Assembly: GCA_964504915.1 (NCBI GenBank)
Contig: CAZDFH010000001.1
Location: forward strand, 1-64,000
Length of the DNA stretch: 64,000 nt
From: CAJBLF01 sp964504915
GTDB taxonomy: Bacteria; Patescibacteriota; Gracilibacteria; Absconditabacterales; Absconditicoccaceae
Reading direction: 5' to 3'
In this document: positions 44,037-54,348 of the stretch, piece by piece
Layout of the letters: the number at the start of each line of letters is the position of its first letter
Position numbering within the stretch: position 1 is the stretch's first letter
Notes under the pieces: generated by a model
Seen by the model: the letters and a program-made list of their open reading frames with translations, nothing else
What the model was told of the DNA's origin: nothing
Database searches by the model: none
Translations under genes and position numbers: made by a program

Positions 44037-44375
44037 TTATTTCATCTTTTCTATTGCTTCTTCTGTATGTGTGCTAAGATTTACCACAATATCTTTAAAC
44101 TTTTTGAATTCCTCGTCATTTACTGATACCAATGGGTGTTCCTTGGCTAGTCAAATTTCAAATTCAGTTTTATTTAACCCAGACATATATCTCAGCACGT
44201 TTAAATTTTCCATCAATGCGTCTTTTGTCTGAGGAGCTTGAACGTTAAATTTGCCGCAAAGTTCTACATACAGATTTCTTATTACTTCTGGTGTATCGGA
44301 AAATTTACTCAAGGCATAGTCTGCTTTGGGCGTTCCATCTTCATTTCGTCCACTATTGTATGTAAGTCCTCCCAT
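44037..44375 (-). CDS. Unknown 112-aa protein
   Basis: Starts MGGLTYNSGRNEDGTPKADY and ends THTEEAIEKMK then TAA, read through one UGA. Mostly helical with a conserved-looking HPLVSVNDEEFKKFKDIV segment. It lies between a methyltransferase gene and the 134-aa gene, same direction. No family recognised. Confidence 0.65.
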
Positions 44376-44416
44376 TGTATTTCTTAGTTTTAAATAATGG
44401 TCAATAATGTAATAGG

Positions 44417-45013
44417 TTATACAACTTTCTGTATGACAACATCTAGAAACTTATTCTCTCATCCAGATCTCATCATAGATGTCCTTATTTTTTCTTGCAG
44501 GATATCTACACCTGATATTCTTTTTGCAAGGACCTCTTGTAATTCATTTGGGGCCCAGCGTACATTTTTATAAGAATCTCCTCATTTGCTAGTATCAGAT
44601 GAGAATAATTCGAATAAGAGATATCACTCTTTTTTTAGATGCTCTATGGCACTTACAATGAGTTCGGTACTAAAATCCTTGTTTTTTCTTACCATCAAAT
44701 AAGGGTTGATGATGATATCATACTGCTTCGTTGGAAGATTCTTGGCGGCTGTTGAAAACTTATCGGCAGATATTTCACTGACTATAAAATCTATCTTGGG
44801 ATGATATTTCCTTGTTGTCTGCATCAGCCAACTATCGTGTATAGCATCTACTGTATATCATTTATTTGCCAGATATTTACTGTTTTGACCAAAATCTGAT
44901 CCTATATCAAGGGCTGTGCCTATCTTAGGTGCATATATTTTATTGTTAAAAAAAACTTCCAATAAAGGGAAAATTCAGGAATCCGTTGAGCCTCAGTCCG
45001 ATTCAAGTGTCAT
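44417..45013 (-). CDS. SAM-dependent methyltransferase
   Basis: 198 aa. Motif I is IGTALDIGSDFGQNSKYLAN followed by KGYTVDAI; later QYDIIINPYLM and LKKEGYLLFELFSS match motifs II-III of class I methyltransferases. The Gly residues of KGYTV and KEGYL are UGA. The substrate is not evident. Start at the ATG before TLESDGGSTDSG. Confidence 0.8.
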
Positions 45014-45105
45014 TGGATTGTATTAATAGATAAAAATATACTTAGCCCAGTATAGATACTTTCTATTTAATGTCAATGAGAGTTAATAGTGGTAACTTTC
45101 CCCCT

Positions 45106-45162
<57 letters not shown>

Positions 45163-45163
<1 letters not shown>

Positions 45164-45624
45164 TAATAATGGTATGATTTTCCTTGTTCAATAGTTCATA
45201 TTCTGTAAAGCTGCTCCAATAAGGTCACTTTGGCCAAGCCGTGAGGCAGGGTGATCGCGCCGAAAGATATTTTATTATCTATATGTTTCGCCAATGCTGG
45301 TTCATCTAATCAGTATGGTCAACCGATTATGAATACTGCCCCGCTAAAGCGGGATTCCAAATCTTTATTTCTCACTAATGCCGCAAATCCCATCGTGTCC
45401 AATTGTTTTCCTTCTTTGGATAGTAATATTTTTTGTGTATCGGAAAATTTACTCAGGTGAGTAATAATATTTTGCGTATCGGCAGAAATTATTTGCTGGA
45501 CGGTACCGTTTCTACTTGGTTTGAGGTTCAAAATCTTTATCGATTTTCACAAACGCTTGGTATATTCATCTACGACGGATTGTCGGTGCTTGTCTGAATC
45601 GCTTATATTTAGAATAGTAAACAT
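45163..45624 (-). CDS. rlmH: 23S rRNA pseudouridine-1915 N3-methyltransferase RlmH
   Basis: 153 aa, the standard length. Methylates pseudouridine 1915 in helix 69 of 23S rRNA. Key blocks: SKEGKQLDTMGFAALV, FIIGGPYGLDEPAL, FGAITLPHGLAKVTLLEQLY followed by RIGTIEQGKSYHY, which is the diagnostic C-terminal EQLYRA..I..G.PYH. Four conserved glycines are UGA. Confidence 0.92.
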
Positions 45625-45638
45625 GGGATTCTTTTGAC

Positions 45639-45760
45639 AAATAAAATCCTCCGTCTCCCCACGCAGTACTGCGGGGTCACCACCTCCTTTAGCAAAGGAG
45701 GCTTTTAATTGTTATAATGAGTTCTCCCCTCTTTGCTAAAGAGGGGCAAGGGGGTGATTC
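45639..45760. repeat. Dispersed hairpin element, copy 2
   Basis: Same order as the copy at 40921: AAATAAAATCCTCCGTCTC, CCTCCTTTAGCAAAGGAGG, CCCCTCTTTGCTAAAGAGGG, GGGGTGATTC. The segment between the first two parts differs and here forms its own CCCCACGCAGTACTGCGGGG hairpin. Confidence 0.75.
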
Positions 45761-45763
45761 AAC

Positions 45764-47266
45764 CTAGTAAACAATATACCTATCTTCTTTCCCATCATAA
45801 TAACTTACAATCTTCAAGATGTCTCACTTATTTACTCAGCTCATTTCTAATGTCTCTATAAATCATTTGTTGAGCATTTCTTTCCAGAAATGATTTTCAG
45901 CTTCTGGATTTCATCGTCGAGTCATTCGCACCATTTTACAAATCTCTGGATGAGATACTTCTCGCACTTTCGCGTAGTCATATGTTCCTGGATCAATATA
46001 TTCCTCATCGATTAATTTTTGTCTTTCCTGATCTGTAATTTCCACAATCATCTGTCTCTGATCTTGTTTGTAATCTTCCAATGGAATATTTTCGAGCTGA
46101 TAGACCTCTTCTGGTTTGGTATTTCGGAGCAAGGTCACTACTCTCTTGAGCCATGATTCTATACCGAAGTGAGTAGCCGCGGAGATCGTGAACAGGTTTT
46201 CGTCCAACACTTTTTTCGTGACTTTGGTTCAGATTTTCTTTTTTTTGAAAAACAAAACTAACTGATTTTTGAGTTCGTCTGTATACTCTTTGAGGATATC
46301 CTTATCATTCACGAGATCATACTTATTCACGACAAACATGAGTCTTTTCTCCAACACAACTTTGCTATCGTGATAAGCGAACAAGGTAATCATATTTCCA
46401 TCTACTTTGATATCCAAGTCCATCTCTACGATATCGTCTTCTAGATTGGGATCAAATTTGGTCTGAATATATTGGAAAATCTCTTCAAGTAAATCTGTCG
46501 CCTCAGTCACTCCTTTGTCATATCTGGCGATATCTAGCACGATACAAAATATTCTGGATTTCAAAATGTGGCGCAGAAAGGCGTTTCCAAGCCCTTTCCC
46601 CTCAGCTGCTCATTTAATCAATCCTGGGATATCGATGACATTGAAGGTCTGTTCGTCCTGTTTGACTGATCACAGATTGGGTGCAAGGGTCGTAAATGGA
46701 TAATCGGCTACTTTGGCTTTGGTATTTGAGATGCTATTGATAATGCTGGATTTCCCGACGCTTGGTGCACCGATTAATGCGACATCAGCAAGCAATTGCA
46801 ATTCCAAAACAATATCTTTCTTATGTCATGGTTCTCCGAGAAGCGAAAAATTGGGATACTGATTGATCGCATCTTTGAAATGCATATTTCCGACACCGCC
46901 TTCACCGCCATTGACAGCAGTTCGCTCTTCGCCATCTTTGGTGAATGCGTGAAGCAATTCACCGGTGAGCTTATCTCTAATGAGCGTCCCCACTGGCACG
47001 ATAAGCGTAATATCGTCGGCATTAGCGCCATATTGATCCTTAGATCTCCCTGGCTCGCCATATCTGGCTTTGAAGAGTGCCTTGTATCTGTAAGCGAGTA
47101 AGGTATTTTCGTCCTTGGATGCCTTGAGAATAATGGATCATCATTTGCCTCCATTTCCGCCAGATGGCCCTCCAAAGGGTATCCCGAGCTCTCTTCTTCC
47201 GGTTACGATCCCATTACCTCCCTGACCTGATTGGACGTGAATAGTTATTTCATCATAAAAACGCAT
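45764..47266 (-). CDS. obg: Obg/CgtA GTPase
   Basis: Ribosome-associated GTPase of 500 aa. The glycine-rich Obg fold begins MRFYDEITIHVQSGQGGNG and contains FGGPSGGNGGKGGS and VNGGEGGVGNMHF. The G domain has GAPSVGKSS near residue 165, DYPFTT, DIPGLIKGAAEGKGLG, NKYD and a late SAATHFG. A C-terminal domain of about 130 residues follows (DPGTYDYAKVREVSHPEI). Several glycines, including one in GGKGG, are UGA. The stop TAG lies just after hairpin element copy 2. Confidence 0.94.
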
Positions 47267-47285
47267 TTTGTTAATGTAGAGTGTA

Positions 47286-47311
47286 AAGCCTGCCTACCGG
47301 CAGGCAGGTGT
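47286..47311. repeat. CCTGCCTACCGGCAGGCAGG palindrome
   Basis: GC-rich hairpin in an AT-rich gap before obg; related to 27580-27634. Confidence 0.6.
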
Positions 47312-47389
47312 AAAATGTAGAATTAACACCTCGTGTTATATGGATTGGGAGAGGGAATGAAAGAGAAAAGATGTTTATAGAAAAAATAG

Positions 47390-47417
47390 TTGATTTCTGT
47401 CCCTATATTATTATAAG
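47390..47417 (+). promoter_or_regulatory. Promoter of tRNA-Lys
   Basis: -35 TTGATT, 16-bp spacer, -10 TATAAG, ending 34 bp before the tRNA. Confidence 0.65.
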
Positions 47418-47451
47418 GTTGGTCGTTGCTTTTTTCGTATAAGAAAAACAT

Positions 47452-47625
47452 GGGTGTTTAGCTCAGCTGGTTAGAGCAGGTCCCTCTTAAGGACAAGGTC
47501 CGGGGTTCGAANNNNNNNNNNNNNNNNNNNNNNNNNNNNNNNNNNNNNNNNNNNNNNNNNNNNNNNNNNNNNNNNNNNNNNNNNNNNNNNNNNNNNNNNN
47601 NNNNNNNNNNNTCCCCGAACGCCTA
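47452..47625 (+). tRNA. tRNA-Lys (CUU), interrupted by a 100-N gap
   Basis: Acceptor GGGTGTT, D-arm GCTC...GAGC, anticodon loop CTCTTAA with anticodon CTT, variable AGGTC, T-arm CCGGGGTTCGAA before the N run (47512-47611) and TCCCCG after it, then AACGCCTA. Reading across the gap gives one complete tRNA with no missing base, so the gap may be of zero length or may hide further units with identical 3' halves. CCA is not encoded. Confidence 0.8.
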
Positions 47626-47628
47626 AAA

Positions 47629-47657
47629 ACTAAAAATCCGCATAGAAGTGCAGATTT
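47629..47657 (+). terminator. Terminator after tRNA-Lys
   Basis: AAATCCGCA and TGCAGATTT pair with one mismatch, followed by eight T in total. An identical copy is at 47763-47791. Confidence 0.75.
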
Positions 47658-47670
47658 TTTTTATTTATTC

Positions 47671-47756
47671 GGGACCTGCGATATTTTCAACTAGTTGGCT
47701 CGAGCAGCCCCGTAGTCCTACGGGGAAGGTCCGGGGTTCGAATCCCCGAACGCCTA
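47671..47756 (+). pseudogene. tRNA-like remnant with duplicated 3' half
   Basis: From AAGGTCCGGGGTTCGAATCC to the terminator this copies the tRNA-Lys 3' half exactly. The 5' part does not pair with the acceptor, and the anticodon arm CCCCGTAGTCCTACGGGG has an 8- to 10-nt loop without the normal U33 arrangement. Either a decayed tRNA, a chimeric product of assembly next to the gap, or an odd tRNA-like gene. Confidence 0.5.
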
Positions 47757-47762
47757 AAAACT

Positions 47763-47791
47763 AAAAATCCGCATAGAAGTGCAGATTTTTT
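47763..47791 (+). terminator. Second copy of the tRNA terminator
   Basis: Identical to 47629-47657, including the CTAAAAACTAAAAATCCGC lead-in. Confidence 0.75.
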
Positions 47792-48919
47792 TTATTTCTT
47801 TATTAAGTACTCTGCCACTTCCTCTGTTCCATTCCTGAGATGAAGATTTTGGATATTATTTTGATACTCGGAAATATCTCATCATGCGAGCAACTGCTGG
47901 ATAATGGTTACCATCTTGGTGACATTGGGCTCATAGAAGCCAAGATTATTTTGGACAACAAATTCCATGTTTCATTTTTCCTGTTCTCGGATATAGCTAT
48001 TGAGCACTGGCACTTTATTCATCATCAAGATCTCCATTAGTGTCGCTGGGCCTCATTTGGTGATAATAATATCTGCAATATTTACTAAATCGTACATAAA
48101 ATCCACAAATCCAAAAACCTTGATAGTATACTCTGGATGGCTCTGTGCAAGCTTGTGGGCATAGCGTTCTAGCTTGTGATTTCTTCCACATACGATCATA
48201 AACTGAGCATCCATTTTTGTCTCTATCAATGATTGTAATATCTTTTCTCCCTTGGGTATACCATCACCAGCTCACATAATGAAAACAATTTTTTTACTAA
48301 GAGAAAATCCAAATTCCTTTTTCTTCTCAGTAATCTTGTCCGCTGACAATGGATGATTAAATTCTTCTTTGAGAATGGTCGGATATTCTTTTACTTGATG
48401 GGCTGATATGCCTCTTGCCAAGATTGCATTTTTTGCTCTATCGGAGAATACTATATAATCCATCTTTTTGTCTAATGATCGTAATTTATGGATGGTGAAT
48501 GGATCAGTGATGATAGTGGTCACCTTGATGTCCAATTTTAATTTTTGTATCATTTTGACTGTTGGCCTCACCAAGAAGAAATGTAGGATTACCATATGCG
48601 TGGGCTTTTCTTGGAGAATTACTTTTCTGATATATCTCTGTAGGAGTCGAGATAAAATAACCTGACAGAATTTGGCGGCTACCCGTCGTTTGTTGATCCG
48701 ATACAAAACAACGTACACCCGTTGACCTGTGGTCTGTGATTTTTTGTATCCATCTATAATTATTTTTTTGAGCCGTCGTGGTGCTTCAGTAAACCCATCT
48801 ATCAGTACTGGATCTATGGCATCAGAGTAATGTTGCCCCATATATTTGGCTATAGCTTTGGCCGTAGAAATATGTCAGCCACCTGCTTGGATATAGAGAA
48901 AGAGAAATTTTTTCTTCAT
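47792..48919 (-). CDS. MurG/MGDG-synthase-like glycosyltransferase
   Basis: 375 aa, GT28-like. The N-terminal FLYIQAGGGHISTAKAIAKY is the GGGH signature of MurG and diacylglycerol glucosyltransferases (one Gly is UGA). The C-terminal domain has IVFIMGAGDGIPKGEKIL, FMIVCGRNHKLE, IKVFGFVDFMYDLVNIADII and TKGGPATLMEILMMNKVPVL, the sugar-nucleotide site. The N-terminal domain is closer to UgtP/MGD1 glycolipid synthases than to MurG. It starts a group with a DedA protein and another glycosyltransferase, so a membrane-lipid role is likely. Confidence 0.85.
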
Positions 48920-48940
48920 GCTTGCATGCATAGATAAAAA

Positions 48941-49621
48941 TTATGGTATATTTTTTTGTTGTTTAGATACATTCCTAATTCTCTTGATAATGAGAAATCA
49001 TATTCGTAGTGCAAGTGGTCAAATGATGATTACGCTGATAATAAATCATATAGTATCCAATCTATCTTTAAATACATTGATCGACATACTACTAAAATAT
49101 CACAAGTTTAGGAAAATAGACTCCAATAAGAAACAGAGCAATAATGTATTTGTCAAAAATCTACGGAAGGGAACTTTAAAAAATCAGAAAGCAAGATGCC
49201 CTGGTGCAGAAAGTGGAGGCGTAATCTTGACGATAAATAATGCTAGCAGAAAACGTTTATGCATCTGCGTATGGATGTAATTGAATACAGACTTTTGCTC
49301 TAACTTATATATCTTGGTAGCTACTCGCAGACCAAAGCGCGATCTTCGCTTCAAAGATTTTTTATCTATTTTGATTCACTGTTTCTCTTTCTCTAATAAC
49401 TCTGTAGCTCCAAATTTTCTTGCGAATCTTCCTACCCAATACCGACCGATATCTCCTATCAGATCACCTAAGATAGAGAATAGATATACTAATCAAAAAG
49501 AGAAAAACCCCTGAGCTGCAAGGAACGCGGAGACAAATCATACTGCAGGTCATTCCATAATCATCAACCCTAGCATAATCAGATATTTATATTTTAGCAA
49601 TAATGCAATTGCTCATTCCAT
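48941..49621 (-). CDS. DedA-family membrane protein
   Basis: 226 aa. MEGPAVGFVSAFLAAQGFF near residue 20 and SILGDLIGDIGRYWVGR match the VTT/DedA domain (E-P-P...G..LGD...Y..GR). A central hydrophilic loop is followed by KITPPLSAPGHLAFG, the region of the re-entrant loop, and by further hydrophobic helices. DedA proteins flip or transport phospholipids such as undecaprenyl phosphate. It follows a GT4 gene by 26 bp. Confidence 0.8.
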
Positions 49622-49647
49622 ATATAAGATACGAAGAAATAAACAGC

Positions 49648-50802
49648 TTATCTATGATGCACAAAAGACGACAAGAACAGTTCTAGTTTTTCCACACTTG
49701 TAGTAAAGGAATATTTCTGGACCTCTTCTCGACTTACCTTGCGCATGATTTCACAAAGATCTGGATTGGGGACTAATTTCATTATTTTGTCAGCTAAATC
49801 TTGTGGTTCATTGGGATCAAAGACATACCCATTATTGTGGACGAAGTCCTTAGCGGCGCTGGTTGGACTATTTGCGATTAGCAAAGGACATCAGCAAGCC
49901 ATGGCTTCCAAGGTAACCATACTTTCCAATTCGTACAACGATGGTAAGACAAATACGGAAGCAGTCTGATATAGTTGTATAAGACGTGGAACATCTCAAG
50001 TCAATTTCCCTGTAAATTCCACTACATGAGAGAGGTTATATTTCTGTACTAACTTTTTGAGTTTTTGTTCCTCCGATCCAGATCAGACAAGAATGCAACG
50101 CATGTTTGGTGTTATTTTCTTTTGTTGTTGTAGGAGATGAAGTGCTTCCAACAAAAAATACAGATTTTTTTCGGGGTCCAATCTGCCTACATAGAGAATG
50201 TTGAATGTACTATCGGCCGGCTTCTTGGGCAACGGATGAAATCTTTCTGTATCTACACCATTGCTGATGATAATTTGCCTGTTGGTAAATTTACACTCAT
50301 CGAATATGTTTTGAGTGAATCCTGTCGGAGAAATCAGTCCATCGCATTTGCTATATATGTTCGCAATTAGTTTTTTAATGATTTTTTGTACAAACCTTGG
50401 CGCTCATGGGAGTATCAATTCTGGCCATACGTGAGAATGGCTCACGATGGGTAATGCTAATCTTTTGGCCGCGCGAAGTGATTGTCGACCGATAATACTT
50501 GGGTGAATATTGTAAATAATATCTATTTTTTCTTTCTTGAATATCTTACACAATGTAGCGACCGACATATAAGCAAAACGAGTCTTCTGAGGGCCCAAGG
50601 GGAAAAGACTCGCAAATTCGTAGATCGCATCGCAAGGGAAATCTTGTTTTTTTGCTTCGTCCCTAAATTTGGAGGTGAGCCGAATGATATCGTGACCTCT
50701 CTCTTTTAATCATACAGCAAATCTCTGAGCAGACATTACTGATCATCATAATACTGTGTCTATTGAGTCACAGACAATTGCTATACGAAGTTTTTGTTGC
50801 AT
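49648..50802 (-). CDS. Glycosyltransferase, GT4 family
   Basis: 384 aa, GT-B fold. Starts MQQKLRIAIVCDSIDTVLGG. Middle ISNGVDTERFHPLP and ILYVGRLDPEKNLYFLLEAL; donor-site region MRCILVGSGSEEQKLK, FTGKLTGDVPRLIQLYQTAS, then VLPSLYELESMVTLEAMACG with the acidic EX7E pair. Acts on cell-envelope glycans or lipids; acceptor unknown. Ends in TAA. Confidence 0.88.
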
Positions 50803-50881
50803 GACAAAAAAAATATAAATCAAAGATGTTATACTTACTCTGCCCACCAATTCCATATCTTTTTCTTTTCTTGAATTCTAT

Positions 50882-50909
50882 TTGCTTTTCTTAAAAAAAT
50901 CAGTATATT
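50882..50909 (+). promoter_or_regulatory. Promoter of a small RNA
   Basis: -35 TTGCTT, 16-bp spacer, -10 TATATT on the plus strand, in a gap between two minus-strand genes. Confidence 0.55.
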
Positions 50910-50912
50910 TAG

Positions 50913-50972
50913 ACCGTTCACCAAGAGGGACGATCGTTTGGGAGTGATACCCAAAAATACTCCTCTTTTTTT
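50913..50972 (+). ncRNA. Putative small RNA of about 60 nt
   Basis: Starts near ACCGTTCACC after a promoter. CCAA and TTGG can pair around AGAGGGACGATCG. It ends at a terminator-like stem GGAGT/ACTCC followed by TCTTTTTTT. No reading frame. It lies antisense-free upstream of the GT4 gene and downstream of the NYN gene's end. Confidence 0.45.
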
Positions 50973-50975
50973 ATT

Positions 50976-51461
50976 TTAAGAATCTTTTTTGAGCTTATGA
51001 CGTAAGACACTTAAATCCTGTATAGCATGAGCTGGTAAAATATTTTTTAATAATTTAGATGCTTTATATTTATTTGGGACTAATAATTTACCAAATACTT
51101 TCTTTTCTAATAAAAATTCAACCAATACATCAAAATCTCCATCTCCACTTACCAAAATGAATTTATCATATCATCATTCGTAATATGATTTAACTGCATT
51201 TAGTACAAGATGACTGTCTATGTTTCACTTAATTAATCACTTTCCTAAAATGATGTTCTTAAATATAATAGTATATCCTGTTTGTCTTAAATAATTATAA
51301 AATGATTCATATTGATTGATATATCACATGAACAAGATGACTTTATTTGGTCAAAATTTATCTTGGAGAAACCTATAAAATTTCTTTCGATCTATTATTC
51401 GCCCACAAGCTTGTATTCCCATATGCACATTCTGCGTATCTATAAATATTATCGTCTGCAT
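50976..51461 (-). CDS. NYN-domain (DUF88) putative ribonuclease
   Basis: 161 aa PIN-like fold. IIFIDTQNVH near residue 8 holds the first acidic residue; GKGLIKGNIDSHLVLNAVKS and FILVSGDGDFDVLVEFLLEK carry the others. The length covers a single NYN domain with a short basic C-terminus. Family members cleave or bind RNA. Five UGA codons. Confidence 0.83.
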
Positions 51462-51522
51462 CCCTATCACGTAAAAAGTAAATTTCTTCCCAATTATATC
51501 CTTTGGATTTATGATTTTCAAG

Positions 51523-51550
51523 AGATTACCACAATTTTCTTTTCTTGCAA
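51523..51550 (-). promoter_or_regulatory. Promoter of the NYN gene sharing a -35 with cca
   Basis: The palindromic TTGCAA at 51545-51550 serves as -35 also on the minus strand, with a 16-bp spacer and -10 TAATCT. Weaker than the cca promoter. Confidence 0.4.
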
Positions 51551-51572
51551 ATTCGTCCTATTTCTCTATATT
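51545..51572 (+). promoter_or_regulatory. Promoter of cca
   Basis: -35 TTGCAA, 16-bp spacer, -10 TATATT, 43 bp before the start codon. Confidence 0.7.
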
Positions 51573-51615
51573 TCGGGCACGAAAACGATTTTTTAATGAT
51601 TTTTTGATAACTTCT

Positions 51616-53436
51616 ATGCTCCACTTTGATAAACTCTCTATCTTAGATACCCACATCGCATTTCTGCAGAAAAAAATCAAAAAGCAGGACACACTTTTTC
51701 TCGTAGGTGGCTGTATCAGAGACTTGCTTCTGTGAACGGAGAACTCCCCTATCGACGTAGACTTTACCATGGCCGGCAAACCAACGGATATATACAAGAC
51801 TATCGATACTAAGTGATTATCTCATTTCATTACTGAAAAATTCTGAACGATTACACTTATTCGCAAAGAGTCCGTAAAGTCCGTAAAGTCTAAGGTCTAT
51901 AAAGTCAAATGAGCCGAGACCTGATGACTTTCGACTTGATGACCTGACGGACTAATTAAGTATGAATTAACGCCACTAAGGACAGAATGAGATTATCAAG
52001 ATTTCAGACATCCTGGAGAAATTACACGAAGTAATGATATTTTGCTTGATGCAATGAGAAGAGATTTTACGGTGAATTGTATCTACTACTATTCCACCAA
52101 ACATGCTCCTCTCAAGATAAGTAAGTCAGCGACAGCAATAAAAGATGATGATGCCTTAGCCTCTAAGCTACATAAATATTGATTCCTTTATGTAGTGAAT
52201 GAAAACCTCTTCATCTTACAAAGTCCAAAAATTATCGAAAAATTATTCGCTGATGGCATTTTCCAAAATGAGGAACTTTCATTTCTCGTAAATCAACTCA
52301 CAGAACATACGATAATTAAAACCAATAGTTCAAAATCTAAAGGTTGAAATTTAAAATTTCTCATCGATCCAAGTCAGTGAATACAAGATATCGTCAAGAA
52401 GAAAATCAGAGCTGTCGGCGATCCAGACAAGAGATTTACAGAAGATGCACTCAGAATGATTAGATGATTGAGATTTGTGAGTGTAATTAATGAGAAGTTA
52501 AAAAGTTCAAAAGTTAAAATGTTAAAAAGTGAAAGTATTGTCCTTTTTGATTTTATTAAGGAGACGTGGAATAGTATCAAAAAAAATGGTGCCTTACTTG
52601 ATCATGTAGCCAAAGAGAGAGTTAAAGATGAATTAACTAAAGCTTTTGCAGAAGGCAATCCGTTTGTGTTCACAAGTCTCTTGGACGAAGCAAAGCTGCT
52701 GCCAATACTCTTCCCAGCGTTGGCGGAGACGAAAAACGTAGAACAACCTGTCAGATACCATCCTTTTGATGTGTACGCACATACATTATTAACGCTTTTC
52801 GAGTTACAAAAAATGAACAAAGATTATCTCGTGAGATTTGCAATGCTGTATCACGACGTCGGGAAAGTAGATCAGTTTGAATGATATGAAGAAGGATTGA
52901 GTAAGGAGGAAGTAAGGGAAATTTTAGCGTGACCACGCAATCATAGAAGAAGTAGTGCTGAGTATGTAAAGCGTGATTTTGCGAAGCTTGGATTTGGAAA
53001 TAAAGAAATTGATGAGATTGTATGGTATGTAAATAATCATCACAAGCTGGAAGAAATTTTGTACGCATTACCAGAAAAACGAGAAAAGAAAATCAGAGGA
53101 TTTCTGAGCGAAGCTGGTAGAGACAGATTTAGCAATATTCTCGATATTACTATCGCTGATAGATTGGGGCAATACAACCCACTACAGAATAGCAGTGATA
53201 TTACCGATATCCACGAGATTAGAAAAGTGATGGAACGTTTACATAAACAAGAATGACAGTTTACGATGAAGCAATTAGCAATTAGTGGAAATGATATTAT
53301 AAAAAAATTTAAGCTCAAAGCCTGACCTAAAATCGGCGAGCTGCTAGAAATCGCTATGGAGCGAGTGATTGATGATATCAAAGAGAGAAATACTAAAGAG
53401 AAAATTTTCTGCTACTTGGCGCCAAAAGCGAAGTAA
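51616..53436 (+). CDS. cca: CCA-adding tRNA nucleotidyltransferase with HD domain
   Basis: 606 aa. Head domain: LFLVGGCIRDLLLGTENSPI followed by DVDF, the GGxxRD...DxD metal site (the Gly of LLLG is UGA). Then RRDFTVNCIYY and GDPDKRFTEDALRMIRGLRF. The C-terminal HD domain has LYHDVGKVD near residue 412 and WYVNNHHKLEE. Adds CCA to tRNA 3' ends, matching the lack of encoded CCA in the tRNA here. Two segments (about residues 88-115 and 290-310) are encoded by short tandem repeats and look like insertions. Longer than usual bacterial enzymes, partly for that reason. Confidence 0.92.
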
Positions 53437-53446
53437 GTAAAAAAAT

Positions 53447-54103
53447 CTATTGTCGAGGAGTATCTCGTCAATGGTCTGTTTTACGACAAGCTTCTGTTAT
53501 ATAGTAAACCACCATATGCGCATCTTGATATTTTTTGAGCGATTTTGCACTAGGTTCTCACTCTGGATGTTCGACCAATTCTTTGACTTCCTTTTTGAAT
53601 GCCGCTATTGCTTCTCCGTCTGACATATTATGCAGTTCTTTGTTCCATTTCTGGAAATACTCGTAATCGCGAGCATCTATTCGTCCCTTCACTACTTTAT
53701 TCATAAAGGTGGATAGATCTCCATCATAATTTTGTAGAAATGTTTTGATACGTTCTACTTCATCTATATGCCTTGGCAATTGCCATTTACGATATGATTC
53801 CCCATCTTCTCCAGGATTTACTGGACTGAGAAATTCCTTTTTGATAAGATCCAGAATATCAGATATCTCTTTGATTGCTTCACCATTATTTTCCCTATTT
53901 TTTTGTAGTAAAAGATACTCTTGTTCTTTGACATACGATAGAGCAGATTGGATGCTTACGAATTCTGTCTGAGGAAAATGTACTTTCCCATTAACGAAAG
54001 CGACATTTCTCGTGTCGCCGAGAGTATTTATGATGCTCTTAGTCTCCAATGACAACTTATGTTCTTCTGGAGTTGCATTTTTTAGGTCAAGGATATTGAT
54101 CAT
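53447..54103 (-). CDS. Unknown 218-aa protein
   Basis: Starts MINILDLKNATPEEHKLSLE. Charged, helical, with ISDILDLIKKEFLSPVNPGE and DARDYEYFQKWNKELHNMSD. A UGA at 53558-53560 joins the C-terminal 36 residues (PSAKSLKKYQDAHMVVYY...). It has a consensus promoter. Convergent with cca, 10 bp apart. No family recognised. Confidence 0.7.
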
Positions 54104-54138
54104 TCCTATTATGGATAGTATGTAAAATCTATACTGCT

Positions 54139-54166
54139 ATTATAACCTATTATTTTTATTTGTCAA
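54139..54166 (-). promoter_or_regulatory. Consensus promoter of the 218-aa gene
   Basis: Perfect TTGACA and TATAAT separated by 16 bp on the minus strand. Confidence 0.85.
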
Positions 54167-54218
54167 ATTTTCAGTACTAAATTATACTCATACATATTAT
54201 AAGGACAAAAAAGAAAAA

Positions 54219-54270
54219 CATGGAAGAAAAATACGCATTTTAGAAACTTCTTCGAGATTTGCATTTTTTC
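54219..54270. repeat. Imperfect inverted repeat upstream of the ATPase gene
   Basis: GGAAGAAAAATACGCA and TTTGCATTTTTTCC can pair around an AGAAACTTCTTCGAGA loop. It overlaps the -35 of the following promoter, so it could be a regulatory site or a remnant terminator. Confidence 0.4.
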
Positions 54271-54286
54271 CTATTTTGAATATACT
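54259..54286 (+). promoter_or_regulatory. Promoter of the TraG/VirB4-like gene
   Basis: -35 TTGCAT, 16-bp spacer, -10 TATACT. Confidence 0.65.
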
Positions 54287-54348
54287 TTAGTCAGCGATTA
54301 AACGATACAATAGGTAGCCGTTTAAACGTTTTACTTCGAATCTAGTAT

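Noticed and set aside
47792..48919. MurG of peptidoglycan synthesis
   Set aside because: The GGGH motif and GT28 layout fit, but the N-terminal domain is closer to glycolipid synthases and no mur genes are nearby. I left the symbol empty.
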